Positions 43,253 to 52,410 of a DNA stretch of 59,067 nt are shown here, piece by piece. The translations under genes and the position numbers were made by a program. Origin of the DNA: Sphingobacterium sp. (lineage in GTDB: Bacteria > Bacteroidota > Bacteroidia > Sphingobacteriales > Sphingobacteriaceae); assembly GCA_031277685.1 (NCBI GenBank), contig JAITLV010000041.1, positions 1-59,067 of the forward strand, written 5' to 3'. The notes beneath the pieces were generated by a model. It saw nothing but the letters and a program-made list of their open reading frames with translations, ran no database searches and was not told where the DNA came from. Every line of letters begins with the position of its first letter. Positions within the stretch are counted from its first letter, which is position 1.

Positions 43253-44659
43253 ATGAACACGATACAGTTCGTTTGGAAAAATTTAAGTAGACAATTTGGC
43301 GCTGTCTTTCTAAGTATATTATTGACAGCTTTTGGGATCGCTATCCTGGCCGTGCTTTCGATCACTGGAGAAACATTCGAAAAGCAACTCGATAATAATA
43401 GCAAGAATATTGATCTTGTTGTCGGAGCAAAGGGGAGCCCACTTCAGCTTATCTTATCCAGTGTCTACCATATCGACAATCCAACCGGAAATATCCCCTT
43501 GGATGAACTCGAACCACTGCGTCAAAATCCACTTGTCCAACTAGCGGTGCCGCTATCATTGGGTGATAACTTTAAGGGGCATCGTATTGTCGGTACTGAC
43601 TCATCGTTTTTAACAATCTACAATACCAAGATAAATGAAGGTCGCATTTGGCAAAAGAATTTTGAGGTGGTGATCGGTACACAAGTAGCCCAAAAACATC
43701 TGCTCAAAATCGGCGACAAGATCAATAGCTCACATGGACTAAGCAAAGATGGTCATAGCCATGACGAACATCCTTTTACCATTGTCGGTATCTTACAACA
43801 AAACAACAATATCACGGACAACTTGATTTTGACCAATCTCGAAAGTGTCTGGGATGTACATGGAATTGCTCATGCCCATGAAAACAACGAAACAGCAGCA
43901 CAAAAAGAACAACGTGAACGTGAAGAGGACCGCGAAGAAACAGTCAAAGCACACTTACACCACCATGGTGAAGACTTACCAGAAAAAACTGTCAACCAGG
44001 TAGCAGGTAATAAAGAAGAACACCATGATCATGATCACGAAGGACATGAGGACCACGAACACGAAGAGGAAGGCGTATTTGTTAAATCTATTGGTGCCGA
44101 TATGGTGAAACAAAATGGACTCGAAATAACGGCCATTCTAATAAAATATCAGTCACCTGCTGCGATCGGCATATTACCTAAAATGATCGACCAACAAACA
44201 GATATGCAGGCTGCATCTCCCGCAATGGAAAGCACACGCTTATTTTCACTCTTGGGTGTGGGAATTGATTCCTTGACTATTCTGGCTTATGTCATTATGC
44301 TAATCGCGGGTCTCAGTGTATTTATTAATCTATACAATGCATTGAAGCAACGTAAATATGATCTTGCCATCATGCGTACGCTAGGTGCTTCAAAAGGAAA
44401 ATTATTCAACATCGTTCTGTTAGAAGGTTTGACCATAACCGTTGTCGGCGGTCTGGTAGGTCTGCTATTGGCACATTTAGCATTATATTATATTAGCAAT
44501 CAAACAAGTCAAAGTGCCGACTTTATCGAAGCTTTTAGGCTACATCCAAAAGAATTGGTATTTTTGCTTGTTGCTTGTCTCATCGGCATGCTCGCAGCGC
44601 TGATTCCGGCTGTGAAAGCGTACCGAACAAGCATAGCTGGCACTTTGTCAAACAAATAA
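43253..44659 (+). CDS. FtsX-like ABC permease with histidine-rich extracytoplasmic region
   Basis: The 468-aa permease has the MacB/FtsX layout: an N-terminal membrane helix (about 17-38, FLSILLTAFGIAILAVL), a long extracytoplasmic part (about 40-325), and three C-terminal helices (about 330-465; ILAYVIMLIAGLSVFINLY; TITVVGGLVGLLLAHLAL; ELVFLLVACLIGMLAALIP). The extracytoplasmic part contains four His clusters: HGLSKDGHSHDEH (161-173), HGIAHAH (203-209), HLHHH (234-238) and HHDHDHEGHEDHEH (257-270), surrounded by Glu-rich sequence. Normal family members lack them. The clusters strongly suggest binding of zinc or a similar metal. Whether the system imports, exports or only senses the metal cannot be decided. 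Confidence 0.88.
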   Translation: MNTIQFVWKNLSRQFGAVFLSILLTAFGIAILAVLSITGETFEKQLDNNSKNIDLVVGAKGSPLQLILSSVYHIDNPTGNIPLDELEPLRQNPLVQLAVPLSLGDNFKGHRIVGTDSSFLTIYNTKINEGRIWQKNFEVVIGTQVAQKHLLKIGDKINSSHGLSKDGHSHDEHPFTIVGILQQNNNITDNLILTNLESVWDVHGIAHAHENNETAAQKEQREREEDREETVKAHLHHHGEDLPEKTVNQVAGNKEEHHDHDHEGHEDHEHEEEGVFVKSIGADMVKQNGLEITAILIKYQSPAAIGILPKMIDQQTDMQAASPAMESTRLFSLLGVGIDSLTILAYVIMLIAGLSVFINLYNALKQRKYDLAIMRTLGASKGKLFNIVLLEGLTITVVGGLVGLLLAHLALYYISNQTSQSADFIEAFRLHPKELVFLLVACLIGMLAALIPAVKAYRTSIAGTLSNK

Positions 44660-44783
44660 CATGAATAACAATAGCATGAATGGGTAATTGATTTAAAATA
44701 TAGAAATAACCTCAGCTAGGAAAATCCTGGATTTGAATCACATTATCGAAAGACCCGATACCATACGCTCAATAGTCAAAACA

Positions 44784-45260
44784 ATGAAAAAAATTATTAC
44801 CGCATTTACGTTTATATTCTTCTGTATCATTCAAGTACAAGCACAGATTGGTAGTAATCCGGATGTGCCTGATCATACCCCCATGATGAACAAAACATGG
44901 GATGCCATTGACAAAATGGCCTACAAAGTAACCTACAATGGCGCGAAAAAGGTTTATACACCATTTTACCCAAAGGAACTCAAAGCGCTTGAAAACAAAG
45001 TGGTCGAATTACCGGGCTACATGGTCCCCTTACACAGCGGCCGCAATCATAAAAACTTTATGATGTCGGTACTACCTGTCATGCAATGCCAATTTTGTGG
45101 TTCCAATGGAATCCCACCAATGGTAGAAGTAACGTTAAAGGGTGGAGCAATTAAATTTTCTGAAGATCCTATTAAGTTGAAAGGAAAGATGATTTTCACA
45201 AAGGATCCTCTTAAGGGCAATTCCGAAATACAGATCATTGATGCTGAGCTCGTAAAATAA
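44784..45260 (+). CDS. DUF3299-family secreted protein
   Basis: The 158-aa product starts with a signal peptide (MKKIITAFTFIFFCIIQVQA, cut before QIGSN). The mature part has VTYNGAKKVYTPFYPKELKA, an ELPGYMVPL strand and a cysteine pair CQFC, followed by GSNGIPPMVEV; this fits the small periplasmic DUF3299 family. I chose the ATG at 44784 because it begins the signal peptide; the longer frame from 44733 has no support. It ends the ABC cassette and may act as the periplasmic metal-handling partner. DUF3299 proteins accompany similar ABC units elsewhere. Confidence 0.8.
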   Translation: MKKIITAFTFIFFCIIQVQAQIGSNPDVPDHTPMMNKTWDAIDKMAYKVTYNGAKKVYTPFYPKELKALENKVVELPGYMVPLHSGRNHKNFMMSVLPVMQCQFCGSNGIPPMVEVTLKGGAIKFSEDPIKLKGKMIFTKDPLKGNSEIQIIDAELVK

Positions 45261-45344
45261 TTGAAACAAGTATAAAATCTATGCGGAATCCCGTCTTTTA
45301 GCAATAGATTGGATTCCTATTGAACCTGTTGTTTAACAGTTCTT

Positions 45345-46058
45345 TTATCTATTGAACAACGAGGTCTCAAGACAAGCTGCCAATGCTGCTGTTTCGGTAC
45401 GTAGACGTGCTTCTCCGAGCGACACAGGTTGAAAACCAACCATCAGGGCCAAATCTATTTCCTCTGCTGAAAAATCACCTTCTGGGCCTATCATAATGAT
45501 ATAATGCTGCCCTGCTTCAAATACTTGGTTCAAATACTTTTTATCGGAATCAACACAATGGGCAATGGCTTTCTGAACACCATCCCTTGGAATATCCTTT
45601 AAAAACTGCTTAAAAGACAGAGCTGGATTCAGTTTAGGCAAATATGCTTTCAGAGACTGTTTCATTGCTGATACAATCACTTTATTCAAGCGGTCCAACT
45701 TCACATCCTTCCGTTCCGAGTGTTCACATATAATAGGCGTAATCTCCTGAATCCCGATTTCAGTAGCTTTTTCCAAAAACCATTCGATACGATCGATATT
45801 CTTGGTCGGCCCAACGGCAATATGTAGATGATAATTTGGTTGCTGGAAATTCTCCTGAACATTTAAAATCTTAAGTACTGTACGCTTGGGATGTGGATCT
45901 ATAATTTCAGCTTCATATAGACCACCACGTCCATCTATTAAATTTAACCGATCTCCAGCATTCATACGAAGCACACGAACAGCATGCTTACTTTCCTCCT
46001 CACTGAGGATAAAGTTCTCCAACGATGGATTTAGATCCGGTGTAAAAAATAATTGCAT
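45345..46058 (-). CDS. rsmE: 16S rRNA (uracil-N3)-methyltransferase RsmE
   Basis: The enzyme methylates U1498 of 16S rRNA (E. coli numbering) with S-adenosylmethionine. The N-terminal PUA-like domain (ESKHAVRVLRMNAGDRLNLIDG) precedes the SPOUT methyltransferase domain. The knotted SAM site is IGPEGDFSAEEIDLA followed by VSLGEARLRTETAALAA, the RsmE signature. KNIDRIEWFLEKATEIGIQE is also typical. At 237 aa it has normal length. It follows the CNNM-like gene by 17 bases on the same strand. Confidence 0.94.
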   Translation of the reverse strand: MQLFFTPDLNPSLENFILSEEESKHAVRVLRMNAGDRLNLIDGRGGLYEAEIIDPHPKRTVLKILNVQENFQQPNYHLHIAVGPTKNIDRIEWFLEKATEIGIQEITPIICEHSERKDVKLDRLNKVIVSAMKQSLKAYLPKLNPALSFKQFLKDIPRDGVQKAIAHCVDSDKKYLNQVFEAGQHYIIMIGPEGDFSAEEIDLALMVGFQPVSLGEARLRTETAALAACLETSLFNR

Positions 46059-46075
46059 GTACCTTTTGTATGATC

Positions 46076-47389
46076 TTATTCCGACAGGTCGTCATCAGCC
46101 GACTCGACCAGTTCTAATTTGACAAATTCAATATTCTGCTGTGCTTTACGGATAATTGTAAATACGTAACCATATTCTTCTTTCCGCTCCCCTACTTCAG
46201 GAATTTTATCAAAGATCTCGCTGACCAATCCAGCCATCGTATCATAATCCTGACTTTCTGGCAATTCTATCGGCAGAAACTCATTCACATCATGAATACT
46301 CGCTCCTGCATCCACCATGTATTCCGTTTCAGATATACGTTCTACAACAGGTGTTTCCTCATCATACTCATCCTGAATTTCCCCAACCAACTCTTCCACA
46401 ATATCTTCTAGGGTAACCATACCTGCCGTTCCACCAAATTCATCCAATACAATGGCTAGTTGAAGTCGCCGTTGCTGGAATTCCGCCATCAAGTCGTTGA
46501 TTTTCTTTGTCTCAGGGATAAAGTATGGTTTACGCATGATATTTTTCATTACGACTTCCTTACCTTTCGCTAAAAGTGGAAGAATATCTTTCGTATGGAC
46601 AATACCAACGATTTGATCAATGTTATCTTCGTAGATAGGAAGGCGAGAATAGCCCTCTTCAGTCATCGTCTCAATCAGTTCTGAAGCATCAGCTGTCACT
46701 TCAACAGCGACAATCTTCGTCCGCGGCACCATAATGTTCTTCACGATACGTTCGTTGAAATCAAAAACATTTTTGATCAACTCATGCTCGGAAATATCCA
46801 ATGCCCCTGATTCTTTCCCTTTATCTAAAAGATATTGTAATTCTTCAGAAGAGTGAGCAGATTCACCTTTCGTTACCTCAAATCCTAAAATTTTAAGCAG
46901 AAAATTAGCAAAACCGTTCAGAATCCAAATAAAAGGTCTAAAGATAAAGTAGAAAAACTGCAGTGGAACCGCAATCTTCATTGTTGTTGCTACCGGTTTT
47001 TGGATAGCAATTGATTTAGGAGCTAGCTCACCAAATACAATGTGCAATACGGTAATAATTGTAAATGCCAACACATGTCCTGCATTGGTCGCTATCGTGC
47101 CACTCAACTCGACACCAAAAAAACCCAATGCCCCCTGCACAATTTGGGTCATTACAGCTTCTCCTACCCAACCTAGCGCTAGTGAAGAAAGTGTAATACC
47201 CAATTGTGTAGCGGCCAAATAACCATCCAAATGCTCCGTTATACTTTTTGCTATTGTAGCAACTTTGCTACCTGTTTTCGCCTGAACTTCAATTTGGGAG
47301 ACTCGGACTTTGACAATAGCAAACTCAGCAGCAACGAAAAAACCGTTGGCTAATACTAAAAACAATGTCCAAAAAATATCGAGCGCCAT
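46076..47389 (-). CDS. CNNM/CorC-HlyC family membrane protein (DUF21, CBS pair, CorC_HlyC)
   Basis: A 437-aa inner-membrane protein of the hemolysin-C/CNNM family, linked to divalent cation (Mg or Co) transport and stress resistance. The N-terminal DUF21 domain with about four helices (FWTLFLVLANGFFVAAEFAI; LGITLSSLALGWVGEAV; AFTIITVLHIVFGELAPKSI) is followed by two CBS motifs at about 205-330 (VPRTKIVAVEVTADASELI; LAIVLDEFGGTAGMVTLEDI). A C-terminal CorC_HlyC domain follows at about 345-430. Eight bases separate it from ppa and 17 from rsmE. Substrate ion not determinable. Confidence 0.9.
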   Translation of the reverse strand: MALDIFWTLFLVLANGFFVAAEFAIVKVRVSQIEVQAKTGSKVATIAKSITEHLDGYLAATQLGITLSSLALGWVGEAVMTQIVQGALGFFGVELSGTIATNAGHVLAFTIITVLHIVFGELAPKSIAIQKPVATTMKIAVPLQFFYFIFRPFIWILNGFANFLLKILGFEVTKGESAHSSEELQYLLDKGKESGALDISEHELIKNVFDFNERIVKNIMVPRTKIVAVEVTADASELIETMTEEGYSRLPIYEDNIDQIVGIVHTKDILPLLAKGKEVVMKNIMRKPYFIPETKKINDLMAEFQQRRLQLAIVLDEFGGTAGMVTLEDIVEELVGEIQDEYDEETPVVERISETEYMVDAGASIHDVNEFLPIELPESQDYDTMAGLVSEIFDKIPEVGERKEEYGYVFTIIRKAQQNIEFVKLELVESADDDLSE

Positions 47390-47397
47390 GCTTGGGG

Positions 47398-47940
47398 TTA
47401 TTTGTTAACAAATTCTTTCTTGTACAATTCGATAGCCTCGATCAAGATTCTCTGCGCTTCCTCACGTCCTTTCACCCCTTCTACAATAACGTGTTTCTTC
47501 TCTAATGCTTTGTAGCTTTCAAAGAATTGTACAATTTCCTTCATCGTATGTGGAGGCAATTGATCGATGTCTTTAATGTAGTTGAATACTGGATCATTTT
47601 TGGCCACAGCAATGATTTTATCATCTTGCTCTCCACCATCAACCATATTCATTACGCCAATAACTTGCGCTTCTACCAATGTCAGTGGTAAAATATCAAC
47701 AGAACAAATGACTAAAATATCCAAAGGATCTTTATCATCACAATAAGTCTGTGGAATGAAACCATAATTGGCTGGATAGACAACCGAAGAACTCATTACT
47801 CTATCCAAAAGCAACAAACCTGTTTCTTTGTCTAATTCGTACTTTCCTTTGGATCCGTTTGTAATCTCAATGATAGCATTTACGGCATTTGGCACATTCT
47901 CACCTGGAGAAACCATGTGCCAAGGGTTTTGTTTACTCAT
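47398..47940 (-). CDS. ppa: Inorganic pyrophosphatase, family I
   Basis: Soluble hydrolase of pyrophosphate. The 180-aa length and the motifs are those of family I: KGKYELDKETGLL, YPANYGFIPQTYCDDKDPLD with the metal-binding Asp residues, and MVDGGEQDDKIIAV. It lies between the CNNM-like gene (8 bases) and the DedA gene (8 bases) and is probably cotranscribed with them. Confidence 0.95.
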   Translation of the reverse strand: MSKQNPWHMVSPGENVPNAVNAIIEITNGSKGKYELDKETGLLLLDRVMSSSVVYPANYGFIPQTYCDDKDPLDILVICSVDILPLTLVEAQVIGVMNMVDGGEQDDKIIAVAKNDPVFNYIKDIDQLPPHTMKEIVQFFESYKALEKKHVIVEGVKGREEAQRILIEAIELYKKEFVNK

Positions 47941-47948
47941 TTTTTATT

Positions 47949-48599
47949 TTACTGTATATTTTGTTTGTTTCTTTTGTCTTTCATTCGCTTTTTCAGCAAA
48001 GTAATTGCAATAGGCAAAAATGCTATTATTATCATCCCAACTACAACATACTCAACATAATGGATAATCCAAGGGAACTCTATCCCCAAGAAATAACCAG
48101 AAAGAGTCAATACCAAGACCCAAATTAAAGCCCCACTGATGTTATATAAAACGAATTTTTTGAAATCTAATTTTACGACACCCGCAAAGATAGGAGCAAA
48201 AGTACGAACTATTGGCACAAATCTACCTATAATTAATGCAGTCCCGCCATATTTATGGTAAAATTCTTCGGCCATCACCACATATTTTCGCTTAAAAATA
48301 AAGCTATCCTTCCGTTTAAACAACATTGGACCGGCTCGATAACCAAACCAATAACCGGTAAAATTACCTAATATTCCCGCTCCCAACAAACCTAAACACA
48401 ATGTATAGATACTCACGTCGATCTTATTGAGCGCACAAAATAATCCCGCTAAAAATAGTAAGTAGTCGCCCGGTAGAAAAAAACCAAAAAACAGACCTGT
48501 TTCGGCAAATACGATTAAGATAACTAAATAAAACCCGCCCGAACTTAACAGTTCCTCAGGGTTCATTAGTTGTTGAAATGACAACAAAAGTTCATGCAT
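47949..48599 (-). CDS. DedA-family inner-membrane protein
   Basis: The 216-aa membrane protein shows the DedA (SNARE-associated/VTT) pattern. It opens with GFYLVILIVFAETGLFFGFFLPGD, then NFTGYWFGYRAGPMLF, the conserved GRFVPIVRTFAPIFAG, and a final helix pair ending in a Lys/Arg-rich tail (KKRMKDKRNKQ). DedA proteins are needed for membrane integrity, and some flip undecaprenyl-phosphate or phosphatidylethanolamine. The gene is 8 bases upstream of ppa. Confidence 0.92.
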   Translation of the reverse strand: MHELLLSFQQLMNPEELLSSGGFYLVILIVFAETGLFFGFFLPGDYLLFLAGLFCALNKIDVSIYTLCLGLLGAGILGNFTGYWFGYRAGPMLFKRKDSFIFKRKYVVMAEEFYHKYGGTALIIGRFVPIVRTFAPIFAGVVKLDFKKFVLYNISGALIWVLVLTLSGYFLGIEFPWIIHYVEYVVVGMIIIAFLPIAITLLKKRMKDKRNKQNIQ

Positions 48600-48739
48600 A
48601 ACTTTCAGTAAAAATCAATGTTGTTTTCTTCATCTTAGAATTTATATTCACTTATATCTTTGTATAATTCAAAAACAACAAAATACAAATATAGCATTCT
48701 TCTAAAAAATGAAGGTAAATCAAGTGTAATATAATCTTG

Positions 48740-49156
48740 TTATTGATTTTGTGCAGTTATACTGATAATGGACTCTCGTATTGTCTCTGCGATCTGGAGG
48801 AGCTCATCCGCACCTAAACTCAATTTAGGGCCAGCAAAATTTAAGTCACTGATTTTGTTGATCGGAACAAGATGGATGTGTGCATGCGCTACTTCAAGGC
48901 CCACTACAGCCACACCTACTTTAACACACGGAATTACTTTCTTTATTCCTTGCGCAACAATTTTTGCAAATACCCAAAGAGCCATGTATTCATCATCTTC
49001 AATATCAAAAATGTAATCGGTTTCCTTCTTAGGTATCACTAATACATGACCTTTCGCCAAAGGACTGATATCCAAGAACGCCAGGAAATCATTACTCTCC
49101 GCAACTTTGTAAGCTGGAATCTCTCCAGCAACGATTTTTGAAAAAATTGTTGACAT
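48740..49156 (-). CDS. HIT-family nucleotide-binding hydrolase
   Basis: The 138-aa protein is a histidine-triad hydrolase (Hint/HinT-like) acting on nucleoside phosphoramidates or dinucleotides. The family start TIFSKIVAGEIPAYKV, the FLDISPLAKGHVLVIPK strand and the triad HAHIHLV are all present. It lies 140 bases before the DedA gene (no terminator seen between them) and after greA on the same strand. Confidence 0.93.
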   Translation of the reverse strand: MSTIFSKIVAGEIPAYKVAESNDFLAFLDISPLAKGHVLVIPKKETDYIFDIEDDEYMALWVFAKIVAQGIKKVIPCVKVGVAVVGLEVAHAHIHLVPINKISDLNFAGPKLSLGADELLQIAETIRESIISITAQNQ

Positions 49157-49329
49157 ATTATTCTATATTGAATAAACTCTTTTTGTAATAACGTATTGAG
49201 ATAGTCGTATTAGGTATTGAGACTTTGGCTTGCATAAGCAAGGTGTAATGTCTAATATTTCCCATCTATATACATTTGATAAAAAACGATCATAAGTACC
49301 ATAAATATGATGCTCACAACAAATATAAA

Positions 49330-49362
49330 CAAAAAAGGTCGCGATTGCTATAACCCGACCTT
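49330..49362 (-). terminator. Terminator of greA
   Basis: A 7-bp GC-containing stem (49335-49341 with 49356-49362, AAGGTCG arms) is followed by a six-T run on the minus strand. The remaining gap before the HIT gene (49157-49329) holds only a duplicated GTATTGAGA word. Confidence 0.75.
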
Positions 49363-49385
49363 CTTAATATAAAGTTAATTTGTGG

Positions 49386-49416
49386 ATGTGCGGTTATGGC
49401 AGACCGCACATAACCG
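49386..49416 (-). other. Two mutually exclusive hairpins after the greA stop codon
   Basis: ATGTGCGGT (49386-49394) can pair with 49403-49411, while CGGTTATG (49391-49398) can pair with 49409-49416. Both stems share bases, so only one can form at a time. They lie between greA and its terminator. Confidence 0.5.
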
Positions 49417-49423
49417 ACATATA

Positions 49424-49897
49424 TTATCTTGAAACCTCTACAATTTCAAACTCAATCTTACCTGCTGGCACTTCAATCTCAGCTGTATCACCTTTCGATT
49501 TACCCAATAATCCTTGGGCAATAGGTGATTTAACAGAGATCTTACCCAACTTAAGATCCGCCTCAGACTCAGCAACCAATTGATAAGTCATCTCAGCGCC
49601 GTTCTTCTTATTTTTGATTTTAACAATAGACAACGCAAGCACTTTCGATGTATCCAATTTAGATTCATCAATCAAGCGAGCGGTAGCCAATGTGTTTTCC
49701 AAATTCGCAATTTTTGCTTCATGAAGACCTTGAGCTTCTTTTGCAGCATCATACTCTGCATTTTCAGACAAATCACCTTTGTCCCTTGCCTCTGCAATAG
49801 CATTGGCAATTTTAGATCTTCCTTCCGTCTTCAGATAAGCTAATTCTTCTTTCAGCTTACGCAATCCTTCTTCCGTAAAATAAGTTACTTCTGCCAT
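49424..49897 (-). CDS. greA: Transcription elongation factor GreA
   Basis: The factor rescues backtracked RNA polymerase by stimulating transcript cleavage. The 157-aa protein has the N-terminal coiled coil (FTEEGLRKLKEELAYLKTEG; IANAIAEARDKGDLSENAEY with the conserved acidic D/E tip residues) and the C-terminal FKBP-like domain (TYQLVAESEADLKLGKISV, SPIAQGLLGKSKGDTAEI, VPAGKIEFEI). It is a single gene, with a terminator on either side. Confidence 0.96.
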   Translation of the reverse strand: MAEVTYFTEEGLRKLKEELAYLKTEGRSKIANAIAEARDKGDLSENAEYDAAKEAQGLHEAKIANLENTLATARLIDESKLDTSKVLALSIVKIKNKKNGAEMTYQLVAESEADLKLGKISVKSPIAQGLLGKSKGDTAEIEVPAGKIEFEIVEVSR

Positions 49898-49939
49898 AAT
49901 TTTATCTTTTTTCTTATTTTCTACATTTTAAAAAAGAAA

Positions 49940-49976
49940 CAAGACCATATTACCCTCCTCGGGTAACATGGTCTTG
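49940..49976 (-). terminator. Terminator of the two-component/S9 operon
   Basis: A 16-base arm (49940-49955) pairs with 49961-49976 with one mismatch and a 5-base loop, followed on the minus strand by T-rich sequence (TTTCTTTTTT). It lies 55 bases after the response regulator stop. Confidence 0.85.
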
Positions 49977-50030
49977 CTTTCAATCTATACGAAGATAATA
50001 ATTGTTTTCAACAAAACAAATTCTTATCTA

Positions 50031-50729
50031 TCAAATCTCTTCCTCATCAACAAATTTATAGCCCAATCCACGCACAGTTTGCAAATAATGCGGTTTATCA
50101 GGGTTTGTCTCGATTTTCTTCCGCAAACGTACAACATGCATATCCAATGTACGTGTATTCACGTTGGAACTGTAGCCCCATACGACTTCCATTAATTCCT
50201 CCCGTGTAATTTCCCGACCCAAATTCTGAAGAAAATGCAATAAAATTCTATTCTCCAAAATAGTTAACTCTACCTTTTTCCCGTCACGTATTAAAGAGTG
50301 GATATTTGGATGATGTTCTGTCTGCCCAAACTTGTAAACCTCCGGGCTGTTTTTAGGTAAGAAAAACTTCACCTTATTATCGATCATAGCAATCAACACG
50401 TCCATATTAAACGGCTTGCTAATATAATCTGTCACACCGAAACTATACGCCTCGATCTTGTCCACATCTTGGGATTTGGCAGTCATCATAATGATGATAT
50501 TTTCAAACCCTGCTTTACGGACATCTTCACAGATCTCGTTACCTTCTTTTCCTGGGAGCATCCAATCTAACAGGACCACATCGGGTCTTTTTTCCAAGAT
50601 TAAACTTTCTGCTTCATTCCCATTTCCGCTTTGAATGACTTGATAGCCCTCTGATTCTAATCGATGTTTTACCAAGAAACGTAGGTTCTCATCATCTTCA
50701 ATAACAGCAACAGTGATGTCTTTATTCAT
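50031..50729 (-). CDS. OmpR/PhoB-family response regulator
   Basis: The 232-aa DNA-binding regulator has an N-terminal receiver domain with the acidic pair D12/D13, the phosphorylation site D55 (VVLLDWMLPG) and the conserved Lys in YISKPF. A C-terminal winged helix follows (ELTILENRILLHFLQNLG; TLDMHVVRLRKKIE; TVRGLGYKF). It is 14 bases downstream of the histidine kinase gene, so the two are a pair. Target genes unknown; the S9-like lipoprotein gene is in the same transcript. Confidence 0.95.
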   Translation of the reverse strand: MNKDITVAVIEDDENLRFLVKHRLESEGYQVIQSGNGNEAESLILEKRPDVVLLDWMLPGKEGNEICEDVRKAGFENIIIMMTAKSQDVDKIEAYSFGVTDYISKPFNMDVLIAMIDNKVKFFLPKNSPEVYKFGQTEHHPNIHSLIRDGKKVELTILENRILLHFLQNLGREITREELMEVVWGYSSNVNTRTLDMHVVRLRKKIETNPDKPHYLQTVRGLGYKFVDEEEI

Positions 50730-50743
50730 ATTTAAATTTATTT

Positions 50744-52402
50744 TTAAACCGGAAATACCAATGTAAAGGTAGTGCCTTGCCCCAATTGGCTTTTTACTGT
50801 AATATCACCACCTATAAATTCAGTGATTTCTTTACAGAAAGCCAAACCTAAACCAATACTTCCTTGCTGATTATATTGACTTTTTATTCTATAAAACTTT
50901 TTGAAGATATTGTTAAACTCCGCCTTCTCAATCCCGATTCCTTCATCCTTAAAAGTGATAACAAAATTCTTCTTATTTTGTTGTATCGCAATATCCAATA
51001 TTTTATGCCCTGCTTTCGAATATTTATAGGCATTATCTATCATATTTTGAAACACACTGCTCAATAACACTGGATCTGCCAGCATCGATGTTCTTACATC
51101 AATTTTTGTGCTAATCTTGAAGTCAGCATATTTTATTCTCGATGAAGCCACAAGATTTTCGGTAAATTCCTCCAAATCTACCTCCTCTTTATTTAATTTG
51201 ATGGTTTTATTTTCGATCTGGCTAAATGACAATAATTTGTTCATTAGATTATTGAGTCGATCAGCCTCCTGATCCAATATATTACCATACATCTTTCGCT
51301 CCTCATCGGAAAGAACCTGCGCACTCTTGATATTATTTCCCGCAATTTTTATGACACTTACAGGTGTCTTAAACTCGTGGGTCAAATTGTTGATAAAATC
51401 ATATTGCAATTTAAAAAGTCTCCCGTTAATTTCTAAATTTCTATAAATTAAATATAGAATAGCGATCAAAATAATATAAATCAAGGATATACCGCCCAAT
51501 ACGGGCCAAAAACTGCGATTTATTTCCTGCGAAAGAAAACTTTTACTTGATCTGAAGAGCAATTTATAATCAGCCAATGCACCAGGCAAGGGCATTTCCG
51601 TCGAAATCTCATCCTGCTCAGGTGTAATGGGCGCGCCCACCAATGGTACTATATCGACTTTTTCGTAAAGATTTGCATAGCTATTCTTCACCTCCAAAAA
51701 CATCGGGTCGATCTGAAAATTGAACATGTCCTGCTCATAGCCCACAGTATGGTCCAAATTCCCCTCCATAATGGATTTATAAACGATTAAATCATTAACT
51801 CTTGGTATATTTAAATAGGTAATCTGCCCTGGTCTGATCGTATAAAATACCTTTAAAATATCCTTATCAGAAAGCTTTGCATTCGGTTGCAATTTATCAA
51901 TATAGGTTGCAAGCTTAACCCCTATATTATTAATTTCCTCAGAATGCAAGCCCATTTGACCCCGGTCACGAATTGTATTTTTGTTCAACCCCGATCGGGA
52001 CACCGTAAAAAAGGTGATGGTTTTGGGTTGAATTCTTAGATTATTAACAATAAAACCATAATTTAAATTATGATCATTATTAAATTGTAAATCAAAAAAA
52101 CCAATTTCTCGGACGAAAGGATAGGAACTTAAAATACTATATGCATATTTCCCCGCCTGTACAGAGTCCAAAAAGCCCTGATAAAAAGAAACTTCGGGAA
52201 TTCTGTTCTGAAAAAAATCATTAAAAGGAATTAACGTCTGGTCAAAAATTTCTGATTTTCTATTCGTGAATTCGTTCTTGATATGGGATTCGGTATAACT
52301 TCTAGATAGAAAAAGTGCAAAAATATAAAGACCGCTGATGACGATGAAAAACATCAGCAATAGTCCGTAATTTTTTCGATAGCTATATTTTTCTGCTTTC
52401 AT
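50744..52402 (-). CDS. Membrane sensor histidine kinase
   Basis: The 552-aa kinase has membrane helix 1 (about 12-33, GLLLMFFIVISGLYIFALFL), a large periplasmic sensing domain of about 260 residues without recognised family, helix 2 (about 302-320), and then directly the phosphoacceptor H342 (NLTHEFKTPVSVIK). The ATPase domain has N-box QNMIDNAYKYS, G1 FKDEGIGIE and G2 GSIGLGLAFCKEI. There is no HAMP domain, as often in Bacteroidota. It lies 8 bases after the S9-like gene and 14 before the regulator. The co-encoded inactive S9 lipoprotein could be a partner of the sensing domain; this is inference. Confidence 0.93.
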   Translation of the reverse strand: MKAEKYSYRKNYGLLLMFFIVISGLYIFALFLSRSYTESHIKNEFTNRKSEIFDQTLIPFNDFFQNRIPEVSFYQGFLDSVQAGKYAYSILSSYPFVREIGFFDLQFNNDHNLNYGFIVNNLRIQPKTITFFTVSRSGLNKNTIRDRGQMGLHSEEINNIGVKLATYIDKLQPNAKLSDKDILKVFYTIRPGQITYLNIPRVNDLIVYKSIMEGNLDHTVGYEQDMFNFQIDPMFLEVKNSYANLYEKVDIVPLVGAPITPEQDEISTEMPLPGALADYKLLFRSSKSFLSQEINRSFWPVLGGISLIYIILIAILYLIYRNLEINGRLFKLQYDFINNLTHEFKTPVSVIKIAGNNIKSAQVLSDEERKMYGNILDQEADRLNNLMNKLLSFSQIENKTIKLNKEEVDLEEFTENLVASSRIKYADFKISTKIDVRTSMLADPVLLSSVFQNMIDNAYKYSKAGHKILDIAIQQNKKNFVITFKDEGIGIEKAEFNNIFKKFYRIKSQYNQQGSIGLGLAFCKEITEFIGGDITVKSQLGQGTTFTLVFPV

Positions 52403-52410
52403 ATACTGCC

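Noticed and set aside
44733..44783. Upstream extension of the DUF3299 gene
   Set aside because: The extension would place 17 charged residues before the signal peptide; the ATG at 44784 starts a normal signal sequence.
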